Source: Macrobrachium rosenbergii | Taxonomy: Eukaryota; Arthropoda; Malacostraca; Decapoda; Palaemonidae | Assembly: GCF_040412425.1 (NCBI RefSeq) | Contig: NC_089744.1 | Coordinates: forward strand, 26,595,001 to 26,659,000 | Length of the DNA: 64,000 nt | Direction of reading: 5' to 3' | Shown: one piece after another, positions 36,381 to 49,104 of the stretch | How positions within the stretch are numbered: position 1 is the stretch's first letter | How the letters are laid out: the number at the start of each line of letters is the position of its first letter | The notes under the pieces: model-generated | Seen by the model: the letters and a program-made list of their open reading frames with translations, nothing else | Database searches by the model: none | Told to the model about the DNA's origin: nothing | Made by a program: the position numbers and the translations under genes

Positions 36381-37045
36381 TCTTTTTCTTGCAAGGTAAA
36401 CTCATTCTTTATTATCTCACAAAATGCAATCGTATTTTTCACAGGCTACTTTTCTGGTTGCATATTTTCAGCCAGTTTCCTTTACCCTCGCAGACGTCAG
36501 CTAATAGAGTAAGCGATAAAGAGGCGGACGTGCTAGTAATGGGCCAAAATGGTCTACGTGACAGATATGATTCTTTTGTTTCGACTGATGCGAACACGCC
36601 AAGTCTCATTTGTTGTTCTCCATCAGTATTTCGAAAAAGTCTTGATTGTCAGTACCATTTGGACTTGTATTGCCGTTTGAGTAGGAAACTCATTTGTAGT
36701 GCTTCTTTTGTCAACACCAACATTATTCCAATCGTTATTTGGGTTGTTTTCAACAGATTTTATAATACGTATCTAATTATTGGTTTCAGATTTTTCCTGT
36801 TTAACATTATCCCGTACAATCATTTTATTTCTTTTCATATTCTTAAAATTTAAATTTTTCTTATCTTAGTTTAGATTTGTTAAGTGTATTTTTGTCAGTT
36901 AATCAATTCTTAGTTACTCAGTACATATGAGCCGCTTTTTTCTTGTAGGTTGTTCTGCTGTGTATTTTTATATTATGCCAGAGCCTCGTAGTCAAAATCT
37001 TTAACATTTTTGTTCCAAATTATCTTTTCCACATATGGGGATGTT

Positions 37046-37390
37046 TTAAACCGATTCGTCTGGTTCAAGCACTACAGGTGGGGTTAATGAAAGTGATTTT
37101 TCACCGAATTCTAACTGAAAGATCGTTTCTTTCACTTTTTTTTTTCCAGATTCTCGTTTTTGGTTTTCTGGTTTATTATGATATATCTTGGACATGCAGT
37201 ACAGTTGATTAACTATCTCTCCATCCCCACAAAATAACTTATACTGACAACGTATTGTTATTTTCTCATTGTCATATAGCCTATATGTTTTTATACAGGG
37301 GTCCTCCAGAAATTTTGGGCACTTTGCGCACCGGGCAAGGGGTGAGTCACCAGCTGCACCTCTCACAGACTCGTTATACAAAATACCCAT
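37046..37390 (-). CDS. Unrecognised 114-codon ORF, Cys-containing
   Basis: An uninterrupted frame from ATG to TAA. The middle has cysteines spaced CAKC, PC, RC, FC and YC, and the C-terminal half is Lys/Glu-rich. It lies among repeats between two SINE-A copies, without clear promoter, introns or poly(A) signal. It is longer than most chance ORFs in this AT-rich DNA, but the product matches no family I recognise; a relic of a mobile-element ORF is as likely as a gene. Confidence 0.2.
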   Translation of the reverse strand: MGILYNESVRGAAGDSPLARCAKCPKFLEDPCIKTYRLYDNEKITIRCQYKLFCGDGEIVNQLYCMSKIYHNKPENQKRESGKKKVKETIFQLEFGEKSLSLTPPVVLEPDESV

Positions 37391-37841
37391 TTAAAACAAA
37401 GCTAGTGCAGAGCGAACAGTAGTATAAATTGGCCTTCCTTCGTTGAAGTCTCTTAACGTAATCGTATTTCAATTTATTTTATTTCTTTTGTACATTGCAA
37501 GATATACACAGGTTACACGTTGATTTTTTTCCACACTTCAGCCATAAGAAGTATTTTTTTTTTTCACTCAAAGTAACCAAGTTCAGTTCATTAGCAGCCA
37601 CGTCACGAGGCAGCAGCATACCTTACGCAAAGGAGAAACGCATCTGTTGCCCGCAATATATGACGTTGCAAACAGAGAACGTGATGGCGATGGCATAGGT
37701 GCGCAGCCTCCATGAAATATACAAGGAAATATAAAGCATGCTATTCGGACTGTACATCAGGTCTGTTCTAAAGGGAAATTTCTATCTTTAATGAACGACG
37801 AAAAGATTCTTTGACTTCATTAAAGATTGCCTGAATCAGCT

Positions 37842-38128
37842 GAGGTGGGTAGTGCCGTGAGGTGCACTATGGGCATTACTTAAGGTTCTTTGTAGCGTCC
37901 CTTCGGCCCCTAGCTTCAACCCCTTTCATTCTTTTTCCTGTTCCTCCGTTCATATTCTCTTTCTTCCATCTTACTTTCCACCCTCTCCTAACAGTTGATT
38001 CAAAGTGCAACTACGAGGTTTTCCTCCTGTTACACCTTTCCAACCTCTTTACTGTCAGTTTCAATTTCAGTGCTGAATGACCTCATAGGTGCCAGCCCTT
38101 GGCCTTTAGCCTAAATTCTGTATTCTAT
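37842..38128 (+). mobile_element. SINE-A copy, head shortened
   Basis: GTAGTGCCGTGAGGTGCACTATGGGC shows a small internal deletion in the head; the remainder to CCTAAATTCTGTATTCTA is standard. Confidence 0.8.
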
Positions 38129-41100
38129 AGTGTTGAGGTTAATAAGGTGATAATGCATCCACTGCAAGAAATGCTTTACGAAATTAAAAAAGAAAAGAAA
38201 GTGGAATTGGCCGTAACACTTGGCTATTCTGTTTTCACCGAACTTTTGCTGGAAAATTGTTTCAAAAATGAAAGAAAATAGTTCGTCGAAAAAACAAAAC
38301 TTTGACAGACCACATACAGAGAAAAGGGTGCGTTCACAAAGGACAATAATTGCAGGGCTGAAAAAGAAACGCAATCTAGAACCCATGCATGTTTTGTGTG
38401 GAATATTTCTCTCCCGAGGAAAGTCTATAGGGCGCCGAAATGGAGCGGTATGCGAATCAGCTAGACTTAAAAGGTAAAAGTAACGAGAACTGGAAAACAG
38501 TATTAAAACAAAAATTAAATTCGTCACATCCAAAAGTTACGCTGAAGAGATCGGTCATGAACGCCCAGTGTTCGGTTGTCTGTTTTTTTTTTTTTTTTGT
38601 ATAAAGTTACAGTATTTTCCACTATTTTACAATTCTTTCCCTTTTCTAAGTCTCCGCAGTCTTAGGCTCCTATTTAATTCCTTTCCCGTTACCTGGGCAA
38701 GGCAAAGTTATTTAGTTGTCAGTGCGTTATTTAGTTGTCAGTGCAGGTATTGCTGGAAATCGATTTTGGTTTTATCGATATTTACTTATTTCATTTGTTC
38801 TCTTTACTTTATTTAATTCAGCTTATGTATTTCTTAAACTTTTTATTTAATTAACTTTCTCTCTTTAAAACATGACCTTCCATGTGACCCTATGGTTATA
38901 CTTATTTCTCAGAATGTAAGTGTCTTACACTGATTTTTTCATCTGTGCAGAGTTAAGCTTGGAATAGAATAGCTAAATTTTTAAACTATATTTATATACA
39001 GAATTGTCCAGCTTTTGATAGGTGGTCAAATAAACAATAATTTTTCATAGTTGTGCCCGGTTGCTAGGTGTCGATATAAGACTGTACAGAGAAGGTTTAC
39101 AAGTGCTGCCTAAATCATAGTTGCCTATCTTGGTTTATTTAGGGGTTTATAGTCATTTTAAAGACTTCTGCTGCATTGGTCTTTTAATTCCTGTTTGGAA
39201 TATTGCGATCGTAGTTCTGGCCCTGCGTACTTCCCTGTCCTCACCTCTCCTCTATATTACTCTGGGTTGTAAGGTTGTTTTTCATTCTCTTCTTTTGAGT
39301 TGAAATCTCGAGCCCAAGGAGGGTCGCTTCAGTATTTGAGGTTTCCATGTAAAACCCATGTGGAGACCACTTACGAAATCTCGTGGTAGGGAAGCCTTAG
39401 AATTCTTTACTGTCTTCTGTTTCCTGAACCTCATGTTGTACCACCCTTCCCCTGCGTTATCTTGTTTTCATTTGGAGTAAGAAAGATAGAGGTTTTATGT
39501 TTTCTGCTCCATCTTTATGTTAGTCAGGATTAATAAGTAAATGTACACTCATGTTCCCTTGGTAGTTGGGTAATTTAAAGAATTGGTTGATTATCGACGA
39601 AGAAACGAAATGAACATACCAAAGTTCCCAGTGAACAGCTAAAATAAAAACATCGAAATTTTCCACATCAGCAGTCATATGTTCAGGATTTGGAGTTAAT
39701 TTCTCTCTTTAAAAAAATTCTTAAATTCTTGATATCGTTTATTTTTTTCGTTCAAAATTAATTAATGTCTTTGTCGTACATGCTTGCTGAGAGAAAGCAT
39801 TGTTAGTAATCCAACACATTCTGGAAGTACTTGATGTAATGACTGGTTAACTGGTTGTTTTATTTTTGATTAGGCTAAGCTGCCTGTATGCCAGCAGGCA
39901 TCAAAGTTACATATATAAAATCGGTATTTCTAATTCTTAATTAAAAAGTTAATAAAACTGTTCAAACGCAATCGTAAGATTAGATCATCACGTAGATGCC
40001 TCAGCAATGAATAAAAAGACGTTAAAAAGTGTCAGTAATCTCTTTATGTGAAAGGACAGCTACTACGACTCGATTGCAGAAGACCCAAATTGCTCTCCAT
40101 TCGGATTTTTGTCGAGTGAGAGTGAGGTCAATTTGCGATTTTTCCACAGTTAGATGACCTGCTCTTTCTCGCTTTTAGGTATTGATTGTAGCCGCTGGGC
40201 TATCGGTGCATTTTTTTCCTTTTTTTTTGGAACGCATCAAAGAAACATCTTGGAGATGGAACCTCCTTTTTCAGGCTCTATTCAAGATGCCAAGTTTTCT
40301 GTATAGAGAATGATCAGTCGCTACGAAAGTAAAAATAAAAAGAATGGTAAAAAAAAATGTTCTGCCAATATCTGTGATTGGAGCTTTCTGGTCTTCAGTA
40401 TTCCGAGTTTCTTCTAAAAGCCAAGTTAAGATTTTTTTTCATTTTCAGTGAAAAGTAATTCAGTAATAAGCGTTTTAAATGTGGAGAGAATAATTTATTC
40501 CTTTAAGTGAGTGTGGCGAATATCTTTAGATTTTTACCTTGTATCATATTTTAATCTAAGTTGAATAACGCTTTTCGTCATCCCAGTGGGAATTTCGTTA
40601 ACCCCTAACTCCACTTTGCTTTTACTTTATTGACTGGAGATTCTATTCGGGTTTTCTGACTTCTGAACTATCTTTCTGGCTATACTCACAGGTTTTCCTC
40701 GTGTTGGTGACGTTATACCCTGTTTGAAAGCCTTGGTATGGCGTGGCATATGCGTCGTGGGTGTTAGCGGTCTTGAATTGACCTCTCTCAGTTGAGTGTA
40801 GAATTGCGAATTCTTGCTTTTATTTGTTTACCATGAAAAAGTATGTGAATCTCTTCTAATTCAAGAAAGCGTTTGTCGTAATGAATGTAAAACTTATACA
40901 ACTATTTTTTTTTTTTTTTTAACTTTTTGCGCGTGGTATTTATTTCCTTGAGGAAGAACTGGTTCAACAACCTAACAGACTTGTGCTTTATTGGCAAAAC
41001 GTGTTAGATTTCAATCCATGTATCACTGCCGTTTTCGATCTTTAATTCACAAAACCTGAGTGATGGTTCTGTTATATGAAGTTATGGTTTTTTTTTTTTT

Positions 41101-41487
41101 ATTGAAACTCGGATTGGAAAGACGAAGTCCGAGAAGGAAAAAGTTAAAACTGGAAATTGACCATAACAATACGGGACACCTTCCGAGACATCACTTTAAA
41201 TGGCGAAAGTTATAAAACTCAGGGAAAACGGAAGGAAGGTGGGAAATTCTATAGCTGAAAAGTGCAGGAAAGGCTCAGTCATCGAAACGAGCAAGCTCCT
41301 AATTAATTTATTTCCTGTTGTATGAAACAAAAACATGATCACAGATTAATTTTTAAAGGAACGTTCTGTTTTGACACTGAAATAAGCCTTGACGCAAAGT
41401 TATCGGTAAGGCAAAATGACTTGTGTAAATATCGCCCTTGACGTTGCTGCGGTGGTATGTTTGCAGACACGTGCATAAGGCATTCAT
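38129..41487. other. No gene recognised
   Basis: Over 3 kb of unique AT-rich sequence, notably free of long microsatellites compared with the rest of the window. Overlapping ORFs at 38111-38533 (minus) and 38220-38477 (plus) are unsupported. Confidence 0.55.
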
Positions 41488-41838
41488 CCCGTAGGAGGGT
41501 ACTTCACCCTGTGCACTGTAGGCGTTACTTAAGTTTCTTTGCAGCGTCCCTTCGGCCCCTAGCTGCAACCCCTTTCATTCCTTTTACTGTGCCTCCGTTC
41601 ATAGGCGCTTTCTTCCATCTTACTTTCCACCCTCTCCTAACAGTCGTTTCTTAGTGCAGCTGCGAGGTTTTCCTCCTGTTACTTCTTTAACTCCTTACTC
41701 TGACTTTCCGTTTTACTGCTGAATGACCTGATAGGTCCCAGTGCTTGGCCTTTGGCCTTACTCTCACTTTCCGTTTTACTGCTGAATGACCTGATAGGTC
41801 CCAGTGCTTGGCCTTTGGCCCAAATTTTATATTGCATT
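41488..41838 (+). mobile_element. SINE-A copy with tandemly duplicated 3' end
   Basis: The 3' segment from TTACTCTGACTTTCCG to CTTTGGCC occurs twice in direct order (41696-41757 and 41758-41819, period 62 bp), followed by CAAATTTTATATTGCATTCC. The head is shortened. Confidence 0.85.
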
Positions 41839-42689
41839 CCACTTCATAATGTATTCAGTTCCCATAGCAAATGTAATAAATATAATATTAAATATGCTTT
41901 AATGTATGCATATGTATGTATTGCATCCGTTGCATACTAGAAGCCGTTCTTAATTGAATTTATGGGAACAGTGGTTATGGCATATCGTAATATCGACCTG
42001 GCAGTCTCGGTTAATAGGAAATTGTCTATAGATTTTCAGAAATTAGAAAAATATTTAAAAATATCAAATCGAACGAAAACCTTGCTACGTGCAAAGTCAA
42101 CTTAAATAATATAGCGATACTAGATTTTAAGTGACTCGTGCAATCTCGTATAACTACGGTTTATTCTGTAAAATAAACAGTTTAATTCTATCGTTGTTAT
42201 TGAGTCACATTTAAAGTGAACATTTCCGTTAACATTATAATAAGAATTCCCATATATTTCGATTTGAAAGATCGATGTACGTTATTCTGAATGATCCCAT
42301 AGCGCGAGGGACGCGGATATTCTCCTCCGATTTAATTTCCTCAGTTTCACAGAGAGAGGAGTTTCGTAACGTGTAATCACGCTGCATTTGCATATTGGAA
42401 GTTTGCTTGGGATCATGGTACACAAGAACTATTTTTGACTCTTTGTTCATATTTTCATAACATCGCACCCGCGTATCTCGTTCTTGCTGGTTTCAATCCG
42501 TTTTATTTTGTATTTTTCAGATATTGCTTTATTACATTTTCATATAAGCATTTTCTATGTAATTTTTATAACTTCCTGTCATAAATTTTTCGTAACATTA
42601 ATTTTCCCCATGCAGTGACGAAAGACTGAGTTCGTTAAACTAAGAGAAAATTATATCTTGCGTAAACGCTTGAAGTTCAGTCGCTCCTG

Positions 42690-42766
42690 GATACACACAC
42701 GCACACACACACACACACACGTACATACATGCAAACATACTTACATATACACACACATACATATAT

Positions 42767-42841
<75 letters not shown>

Positions 42842-42860
42842 CATGTGTGTGTGTGTGTGT
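42690..42860. repeat. (CA)n, (TA)n and (GT)n compound microsatellite
   Basis: CA near 42698-42720, TA at 42772-42835, GT at 42845-42861. Confidence 0.98.
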
Positions 42861-44062
42861 GAAGGTATCTGTGCATGAAATAGAGAGAGGAGAATTGAAT
42901 TTATTTTATTTCTGTGGGCTTGAATTCACGTATAGTGGCAGAACAAATTTCCAGGGTCGCAGCAATGATTGAGATGTTACCGAACAAACATCTGCCGCTG
43001 TCAGGGGCCAAGACAGCTTACCTTTAACCCTTCCGTTATCTACTATTTTTCTGTAATGCAACGGAACTGTAATTTCATATGCATACTTTTGACAAGAATT
43101 TTTTACTTCCAGAAGAGTACCCGTGGCCGGCCGCACCATTTGAATTCTTGTGCGGGTTGTATAATCTCTTTCATGAACAATTTGTTATTGCTTTTTCTCA
43201 TCTGGTAATTTAGATAGATGTTTAGACGGTTAACCGGCGATTATTTTGTATTTTTCAGATGAGCAGATCGATAGTCTCAAATGATTCACTTTAGGACTCG
43301 AGTAGCAACGTTACAGATTTTGATTATTATTTGCGTATGTGTTAAGCAAAATTCGCTTCTCTCAGATTATTTATTTTTTTTTTTTTTATAAAACACAGCA
43401 TTGCTTCCAGTTCTTTGTCACCAGGGAAACCATATTCCAGACAAGTAAAACGAAGACTTTTCATGGGACTTCTTTCATTTTTGTGACACTGATCTTTCAA
43501 ACAAGAATCAACTCAGAGTAAGCAATGGAACACACGATAGAAGGTCAATTTTGATAATCAAGTTATTTATTCCTCTTGTTATATTTTATGTAGCAAACTA
43601 TAAAAACTTGAAAGAAAATTTACAGAAGATAGTAGACTTTTGGCATATCTTCTAACGCTGTGTTAGTTTCATTGATTTTTTTGAAGAAGTTTCTTGAAAA
43701 CCTTTCATTTTTTATCATAGTTCCATTAAAAACAACAGTTATGAAACAGTTTGTATACAGAGACAACTAATATAAATGTAATTTATTAGATATGAGTCTT
43801 CAAGTAAAAAGACGAAGAATTCATCAGCATTTTGCAACTAAGGAGGGAAAAAACGTAAATTTTTCTAATAATTCCATATACACGCATCGTTCCATACAGT
43901 TAAGCTGTCATGGCGCCACAACAGAACAAGAGATAGATGAAAGAACGATAGTAGTAGAAAAAAAAAAAAACACTGAGCGCAACGCGTTTGAAGCACTCAA
44001 GCAAGCTTCCTGATAAGTCGAGCCAAGATCTAACGTCGTAACCACTGAGTACAGATAATGTG

Positions 44063-44068
<6 letters not shown>

Positions 44069-44155
<87 letters not shown>

Positions 44156-44195
44156 CAATGGGAAATGTCAAAAGGTGCTTCCTAGCCTGGACTGT

Positions 44196-44266
<71 letters not shown>
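44069..44266. repeat. (CA)n, (TA)n and (CT)n tracts
   Basis: CA at 44075-44093, TA at 44094-44151, CT at 44199-44266. Confidence 0.98.
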
Positions 44267-44268
<2 letters not shown>

Positions 44269-44562
44269 GGTTATTTATTGAATTACGCTATGTATGTTTT
44301 ATCTAAACACATACGAAAATAATGCAACATTATTTATTTAAAACTCTTTTTATCTGTTTTTCTACGTTGGAAAATAGCATCCCTCCTGCGACGCATTGAA
44401 TGAAATCAATGAAACGTGGCATTCAAGTAACATTTGACAAGGCCTGCAGATATCCGGTTCTCTGTAGTTTTATAATTATCATTTAAACTTTCTGGTCTTC
44501 TACCACCACTGTTCAAGACCAGGTATCTTTATATACTGCCCTTTGTCGTTATATATTTCTCT

Positions 44563-44564
<2 letters not shown>

Positions 44565-44594
<30 letters not shown>
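44565..44594. repeat. (ATT)n microsatellite
   Basis: Ten ATT units. Confidence 0.97.
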
Positions 44595-44914
44595 GTCAAG
44601 TTTTATTAACATAGGACTGACTTTATGTTCACTGTAGTTTTGGCCTCGTGTAATACAACGAGCATAATGTTCATGCTTGTTTACGCCTAACAGTGCGTGT
44701 GACTTTATTTATGGCACCAAGCATATGAGTATTATTGTAAACAGCTCTCGTATTTTTTGCTTCTGCAAACAGTAGCATCTGCAGGTGCTATATTTTATTC
44801 ATTGAATTGACTCTCACCATTAAACTAAGCTAGGGAGCATTATGAACTTTGTCCCTTATATAGACCCTGGTCCGTTCTCAGTCTACAGTTAACTGGTTAG
44901 AATATAGATTACAC

Positions 44915-44919
<5 letters not shown>

Positions 44920-44976
<57 letters not shown>
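44920..44976. repeat. (GA)n microsatellite
   Basis: About 28 GA units. Confidence 0.99.
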
Positions 44977-44979
<3 letters not shown>

Positions 44980-46915
44980 AGTAATTCTGTGTTTATTATG
45001 TTCTGATTATATAGAATTAAGTAAAAAATTTCGGAGTCCTCGCGTTGGTCATGAAACCCATACGAATTACGCATTATTTTAGACACACCGTAGTAGTAAA
45101 TTGATCTGTCAAAAAAAGTGAATTGAACAAGATTACTGAGTGAATTGAACAAGATAACTAATGAATGAATTGAAATTTTTTGTCGTGGAAGCTTTTGTTT
45201 ACCTGAAATTCGAACCGGACATCAGTGAATTAATTCAGGTTGAATTTTTTTAAAGCGAATTTTAAAAAAATGTATTACTGTAAACTCAATGTACAAATTC
45301 TATGATATACCTTTTGTGATGGAGATAAATGAAGTTCTTTTTTCATTATTAGAAACATTTTGCTCCAAAATTATAGGTAGCCTCAGTTAGCTGCCATGTA
45401 TAATTTCTTGCGTACAAAATCTCGTCAGCGCCCATAATACGAACCTTTTATAGGGAGAAGGGATAGAAATTAACTCGGAACTACCGAGAACTTTAAGATT
45501 ATCAAAGGTGCCTTTATCTAAGATAATTTATTTATCATTGGTTATCGGAGGAAGGTGCTGAAAAATTTCAGTACTGATATCAACTGTTTTGTAATTCTCA
45601 GAAAAGGGCTCGATAATGACTTCTGCTGTTCGTGCCTTTTCTTTGAGATTTAAGGAATCCCCAGGAATTAGTGATGTTTTGTCTCGGGCAAGACCTCTTT
45701 CTAAATTCTTAATTGTTTTACAAGAAATAAACAAAAATGTGCTTTTCAGCATGGGCGAAAAATGTGTATTATTTGAAGTGGGGGTTAGCTTTAAAGAAAT
45801 ACTGTATATGTCGTAAAGTGAGTAATTTTGTTCACTCTAAGGGATCATTTTATCTGGTGAGCCACATTTGCCATCCTTTTCAGTGCTAAGCAATATGACC
45901 GTATCTGTTCATAAGATTTCATTTGTACAGATATTAAGTGATGTTTAGGAGACCGTTAAAAAGATCCGGAAGGTTAATTTATCATTTCAAGGAATGGCTC
46001 ATAAGTGATTTGTTCCCTTCCATTACTGAAGTTTGGAATCTGCCCTCTGTTCCGTTCTCAATTCGTATGGCTCGAAATAGACAAAGCCAGTAGGTTACTG
46101 CCTAACCAGCCTTTACATAAAATAAGACAGTGAAGCAAACGCGTATCATGATTACGGCATTGAGAAATGTTAATATATTTAGCCTATCTAATGCAATTCC
46201 TTTGTGTCTACTGAGGCCACTCTGTCAGGGAGTCAGATTTTTCTCTCTATATGCCTGCCTGGAACTCTGGTGGTTGCTCTCTGTTTGTTTTGTTTGTGTC
46301 TTTCAGTAGTTTTTATCTGCTTGTCGGGGTTCTTCCTGTTTGAATACGGTTGCCATTGTTTTGTCTGCTTCACAAATCTGTGCATTTAGAACATTCATGT
46401 AGTTTTTCCTCCCTGTATGATTTGTACACTCGTAGGCATTTTTTGCTCGCTCAGATGCTATATAAGCGCTGTTTGCTTGTGTAATAAGGATGTTAGAAGA
46501 ATCTTGTGACCCCTGTCAGAATCTTTCATTTTGAATTCTAATATTCATTACCTCCATCTGATCCATTTCCTGTATTTTTAAATACAGTTTTGTATTAACT
46601 GCGTACAAATTCATCTCCCGTTACATAGTCTTCTTTTGTCATACACTCTCCCTTGTCATCTGATACCTCAAGTAGTCTTGGCAATGTATGTACTGTATGT
46701 ATGTAGGCATGTTTCGAGAAATTTATTCTTAACCTCACTCGTCAGGAATTACAGAATATTCGACTTTCAGTGGATGGACATTTCGGCATTTAGATCACAC
46801 AGTGCTTTTCAAGGCACTCTTGTTCATAAAAATTCATAACATTAAACATCCGAGTCATATGGTTTATCGATATATTGATATGATTTTTAGTTTCCTTTCA
46901 TAAATTTTCCCTGAT

Positions 46916-46991
<76 letters not shown>
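46916..46991. repeat. (TA)n microsatellite
   Basis: About 37 TA units. Confidence 0.99.
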
Positions 46992-46996
<5 letters not shown>

Positions 46997-47799
46997 GTGT
47001 GAATATCAGTGTATATCAGATATTCAGAATTCTGTCGCTACAGCATTTCAAGTGGTAAAGAATAAAGCATAGTTGTTCATATATATTTTCTGTAATCTTA
47101 CAAGTAATTTGTATCGTTTGGTTTGAATGCAATGAGTTGTTAAACATTGATAAAAAAAACACTGCTGGTATATGACGCTCCAATTTCTCAGCGAATGGAT
47201 GGGTCAGCAAAAATTCATTTACCATATCCTCTTAAAAGTTATTAATCCTTTTTTTTTACATACATCAGACAAAAAAAAAATATATATATATTAAACAGGC
47301 CCATCTCCAAGCCTCCCCCTCATTTCGGAGCTGTGAAATCAATGCATATAGTGAAAGCATTCTTTGTGTTTTATATACATACCTTTATTTTGATTTTGTG
47401 ACAAATAAAAGAGCATTTCCCATCAGTTTGGCCACAAGGAACATCAGCACATCAGAGTGATTTTGTCATGAGAAGGAAAGAAAAAAAAAAAAACACTTGC
47501 TTCTGGAATTATGAGATAGAATAGTGTCCTTAAGCTTCTACGAATAGTGCAGAAGGCATGACAAGTCCCAGTTCTCTGACGTCACCAAGCTGACAGTTAT
47601 TTTTACCTGGAGTCTTTAAAGATTCAGCATTCGTTTCAGTAGTTTTCTTCATTTTTTTCTTTGGAATTTTTATTCTTTTTATCTTTCATTTCCATGTCGT
47701 TTTTATTTCATAGTTTCTGTTGATCAAGTTCAGTAAGGATACAAGCCCAAAACAGTATCAATAACAACACAGTGAAATAAAAGTGCAGAAAGAAAGTCA

Positions 47800-48235
47800 A
47801 ACATATTAAAAATAGTCTTTATTCCTTCCTTGACATTGCCAGCCACCTATGTTTTAACATGAGACTAAGAAGACCTCCAGAAAAAGGGTCACTGCCCCTT
47901 TTTGGAGGTACCTCTAAAGAGATATGTTCTTGAAATGAACTTTTTTCAGAGTGCGTAATACCATAAAAAGGAAGGTCACGGTAATATAATAATATCTCTG
48001 CGTAAGAAAACAAGTATAGAGATTATACATTCTGATGCGTTCACTACTTCGTTATTCGTTTTGGAGGATTTTGACCAGAACAACATCGTTCATTGTTAAC
48101 CAGTGTCACTGCACGAGGCTTATGAAACAGAAGTGTTAGCAGTTCATTTTTGTTTAAATGGAGAATTTGTCGTCTGGAAACAGTTAAGAAAGAATAATAA
48201 TCCTAATCTTCTCCGCTGAAGTCTGGCGAAACATT
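47800..48235 (-). other. Orcokinin: Orcokinin 3' untranslated region (predicted)
   Basis: AT-rich, no continuation of coding. It runs from the TGA at 48236-48238 to just past an AATAAA signal on the minus strand at 47818-47823. The exact cleavage site is an inference, placed about 15-20 nt beyond the signal. Confidence 0.65.
47818..47823 (-). promoter_or_regulatory. Polyadenylation signal AATAAA for orcokinin
   Basis: Canonical AATAAA on the minus strand about 415 nt after the orcokinin stop codon. It is the best candidate seen in the 3' flank. Confidence 0.6.
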
Positions 48236-48761
48236 TCACTCGGAGCTACGTCGAACGAAGCCGAAGCCAGATCGGTCGATTTCGTCGAAGTTGCGCTTGT
48301 AGAGATTGGCAAGGTCACGGGGGCTGAGGACGCGCTTCGCGAAGCCGAAGCCCTGTCTGTCGATCTCGTCGAAGTTGCGCTTGTTGAAGCCGAAGCCTGA
48401 TCGGTCGATCTCGTCGAAGTTGCGCTTGTAGAAGCCCATTCCGGTGCGGTCGATTTCGTCGAAGTTGCGCTTGTTGAAACCGAAGCCAGATCGGTCGATT
48501 TCGTCGAAGTTACGCTTGTAGAAGCCCATTCCGGTGCGGTCGATTTCGTCGAAGTTCCTCTTGTTGAAGCCGAATCCAGATCGGTCGATTTCGTCGAAGT
48601 TCCTCTTGTTGAAGCCGAAGCCAGAACGGTCGATTTCGTCGAAGTTCCTCTTATTGAATCCAAAGCCAGATCGGTCGATTTCGTCGAAGTTTCTCTTGGC
48701 GAATCCAAAGCCAGACCTGTCGATCTCGTCGAAATTACGTTTGCTGTGACCGAAACCGGTT
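48236..48761 (-). CDS. Orcokinin: Orcokinin neuropeptide precursor, terminal coding exon (ten orcokinins)
   Basis: This exon encodes the C-terminal 174 residues of a secreted prepropeptide cut at dibasic sites into myoactive/neuromodulatory orcokinins (established function in decapods). It opens with TGFGHS-KR, the second half of an orcomyotropin-type peptide, then ten 13-residue peptides each followed by KR (RR for the last). In order: one [13 protein letters not shown], three [13 protein letters not shown], one [13 protein letters not shown], one SGFGFN form, a second TGMGFY form, another SGFGFN form, [13 protein letters not shown], then the companion peptide [13 protein letters not shown], and finally [15 protein letters not shown], ending SSE and TGA. 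The 3' splice acceptor (ttttccag) lies just upstream at 48762-48764. The first base, A, completes a Thr codon begun in the upstream 34-nt exon, so the intron is phase 2. GC content is far above the flanks, as expected for coding DNA. Overlapping frames giving Ser/Thr-rich translations are shadows. Confidence 0.97.
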
Positions 48762-49020
48762 CTGGAAAAGAAGGAATTGATGAGTGAATAAAAGAACCAG
48801 TTTAAGTATATGTGCAGATGGAGAACTAGAGTTGCATCTATTATTTTAACAAACTATCGAAATAATTATGTTGGAAATTTCTTTACATTGTTTTCTTTTT
48901 ATACTTCATGTCGTGAACTAATATGTATTGAAGTCCAGTTAGGAGGAAAAATTGATTGAGAAATGAAACTGATGAATCATCTAGTGTTACACACACACAC
49001 ACATATATATAGTATGTGAT

Positions 49021-49023
<3 letters not shown>

Positions 49024-49101
<78 letters not shown>
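49024..49101. repeat. (TA)n in the orcokinin intron
   Basis: About 38 TA units between the repeat-coding exon and the minisatellite. Confidence 0.99.

Positions 49102-49104
<3 letters not shown>

Larger units (their letters stand above)
41839..47799. other. No gene recognised
   Basis: Unique sequence with the microsatellites listed separately; short ORFs lack domains or splice context. This is the 3' flank of the orcokinin gene. Confidence 0.55.

Noticed and set aside
36341..36853. 170-codon plus-strand ORF
   Set aside because: Starts inside a SINE-A tail, Phe/Ile-rich with no domain, no splice or poly(A) context.
38111..38533. 140-codon minus ORF and overlapping plus ORFs
   Set aside because: Mutually overlapping, hydrophobic low-complexity translations; no recognisable domain.
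48184..48749. Long Ser/Thr-rich minus ORF and plus-strand ORF overlapping the orcokinin array
   Set aside because: They are other-frame readings of the 45-bp coding repeat; only the frame with dibasic-flanked NFDEIDR peptides makes sense.
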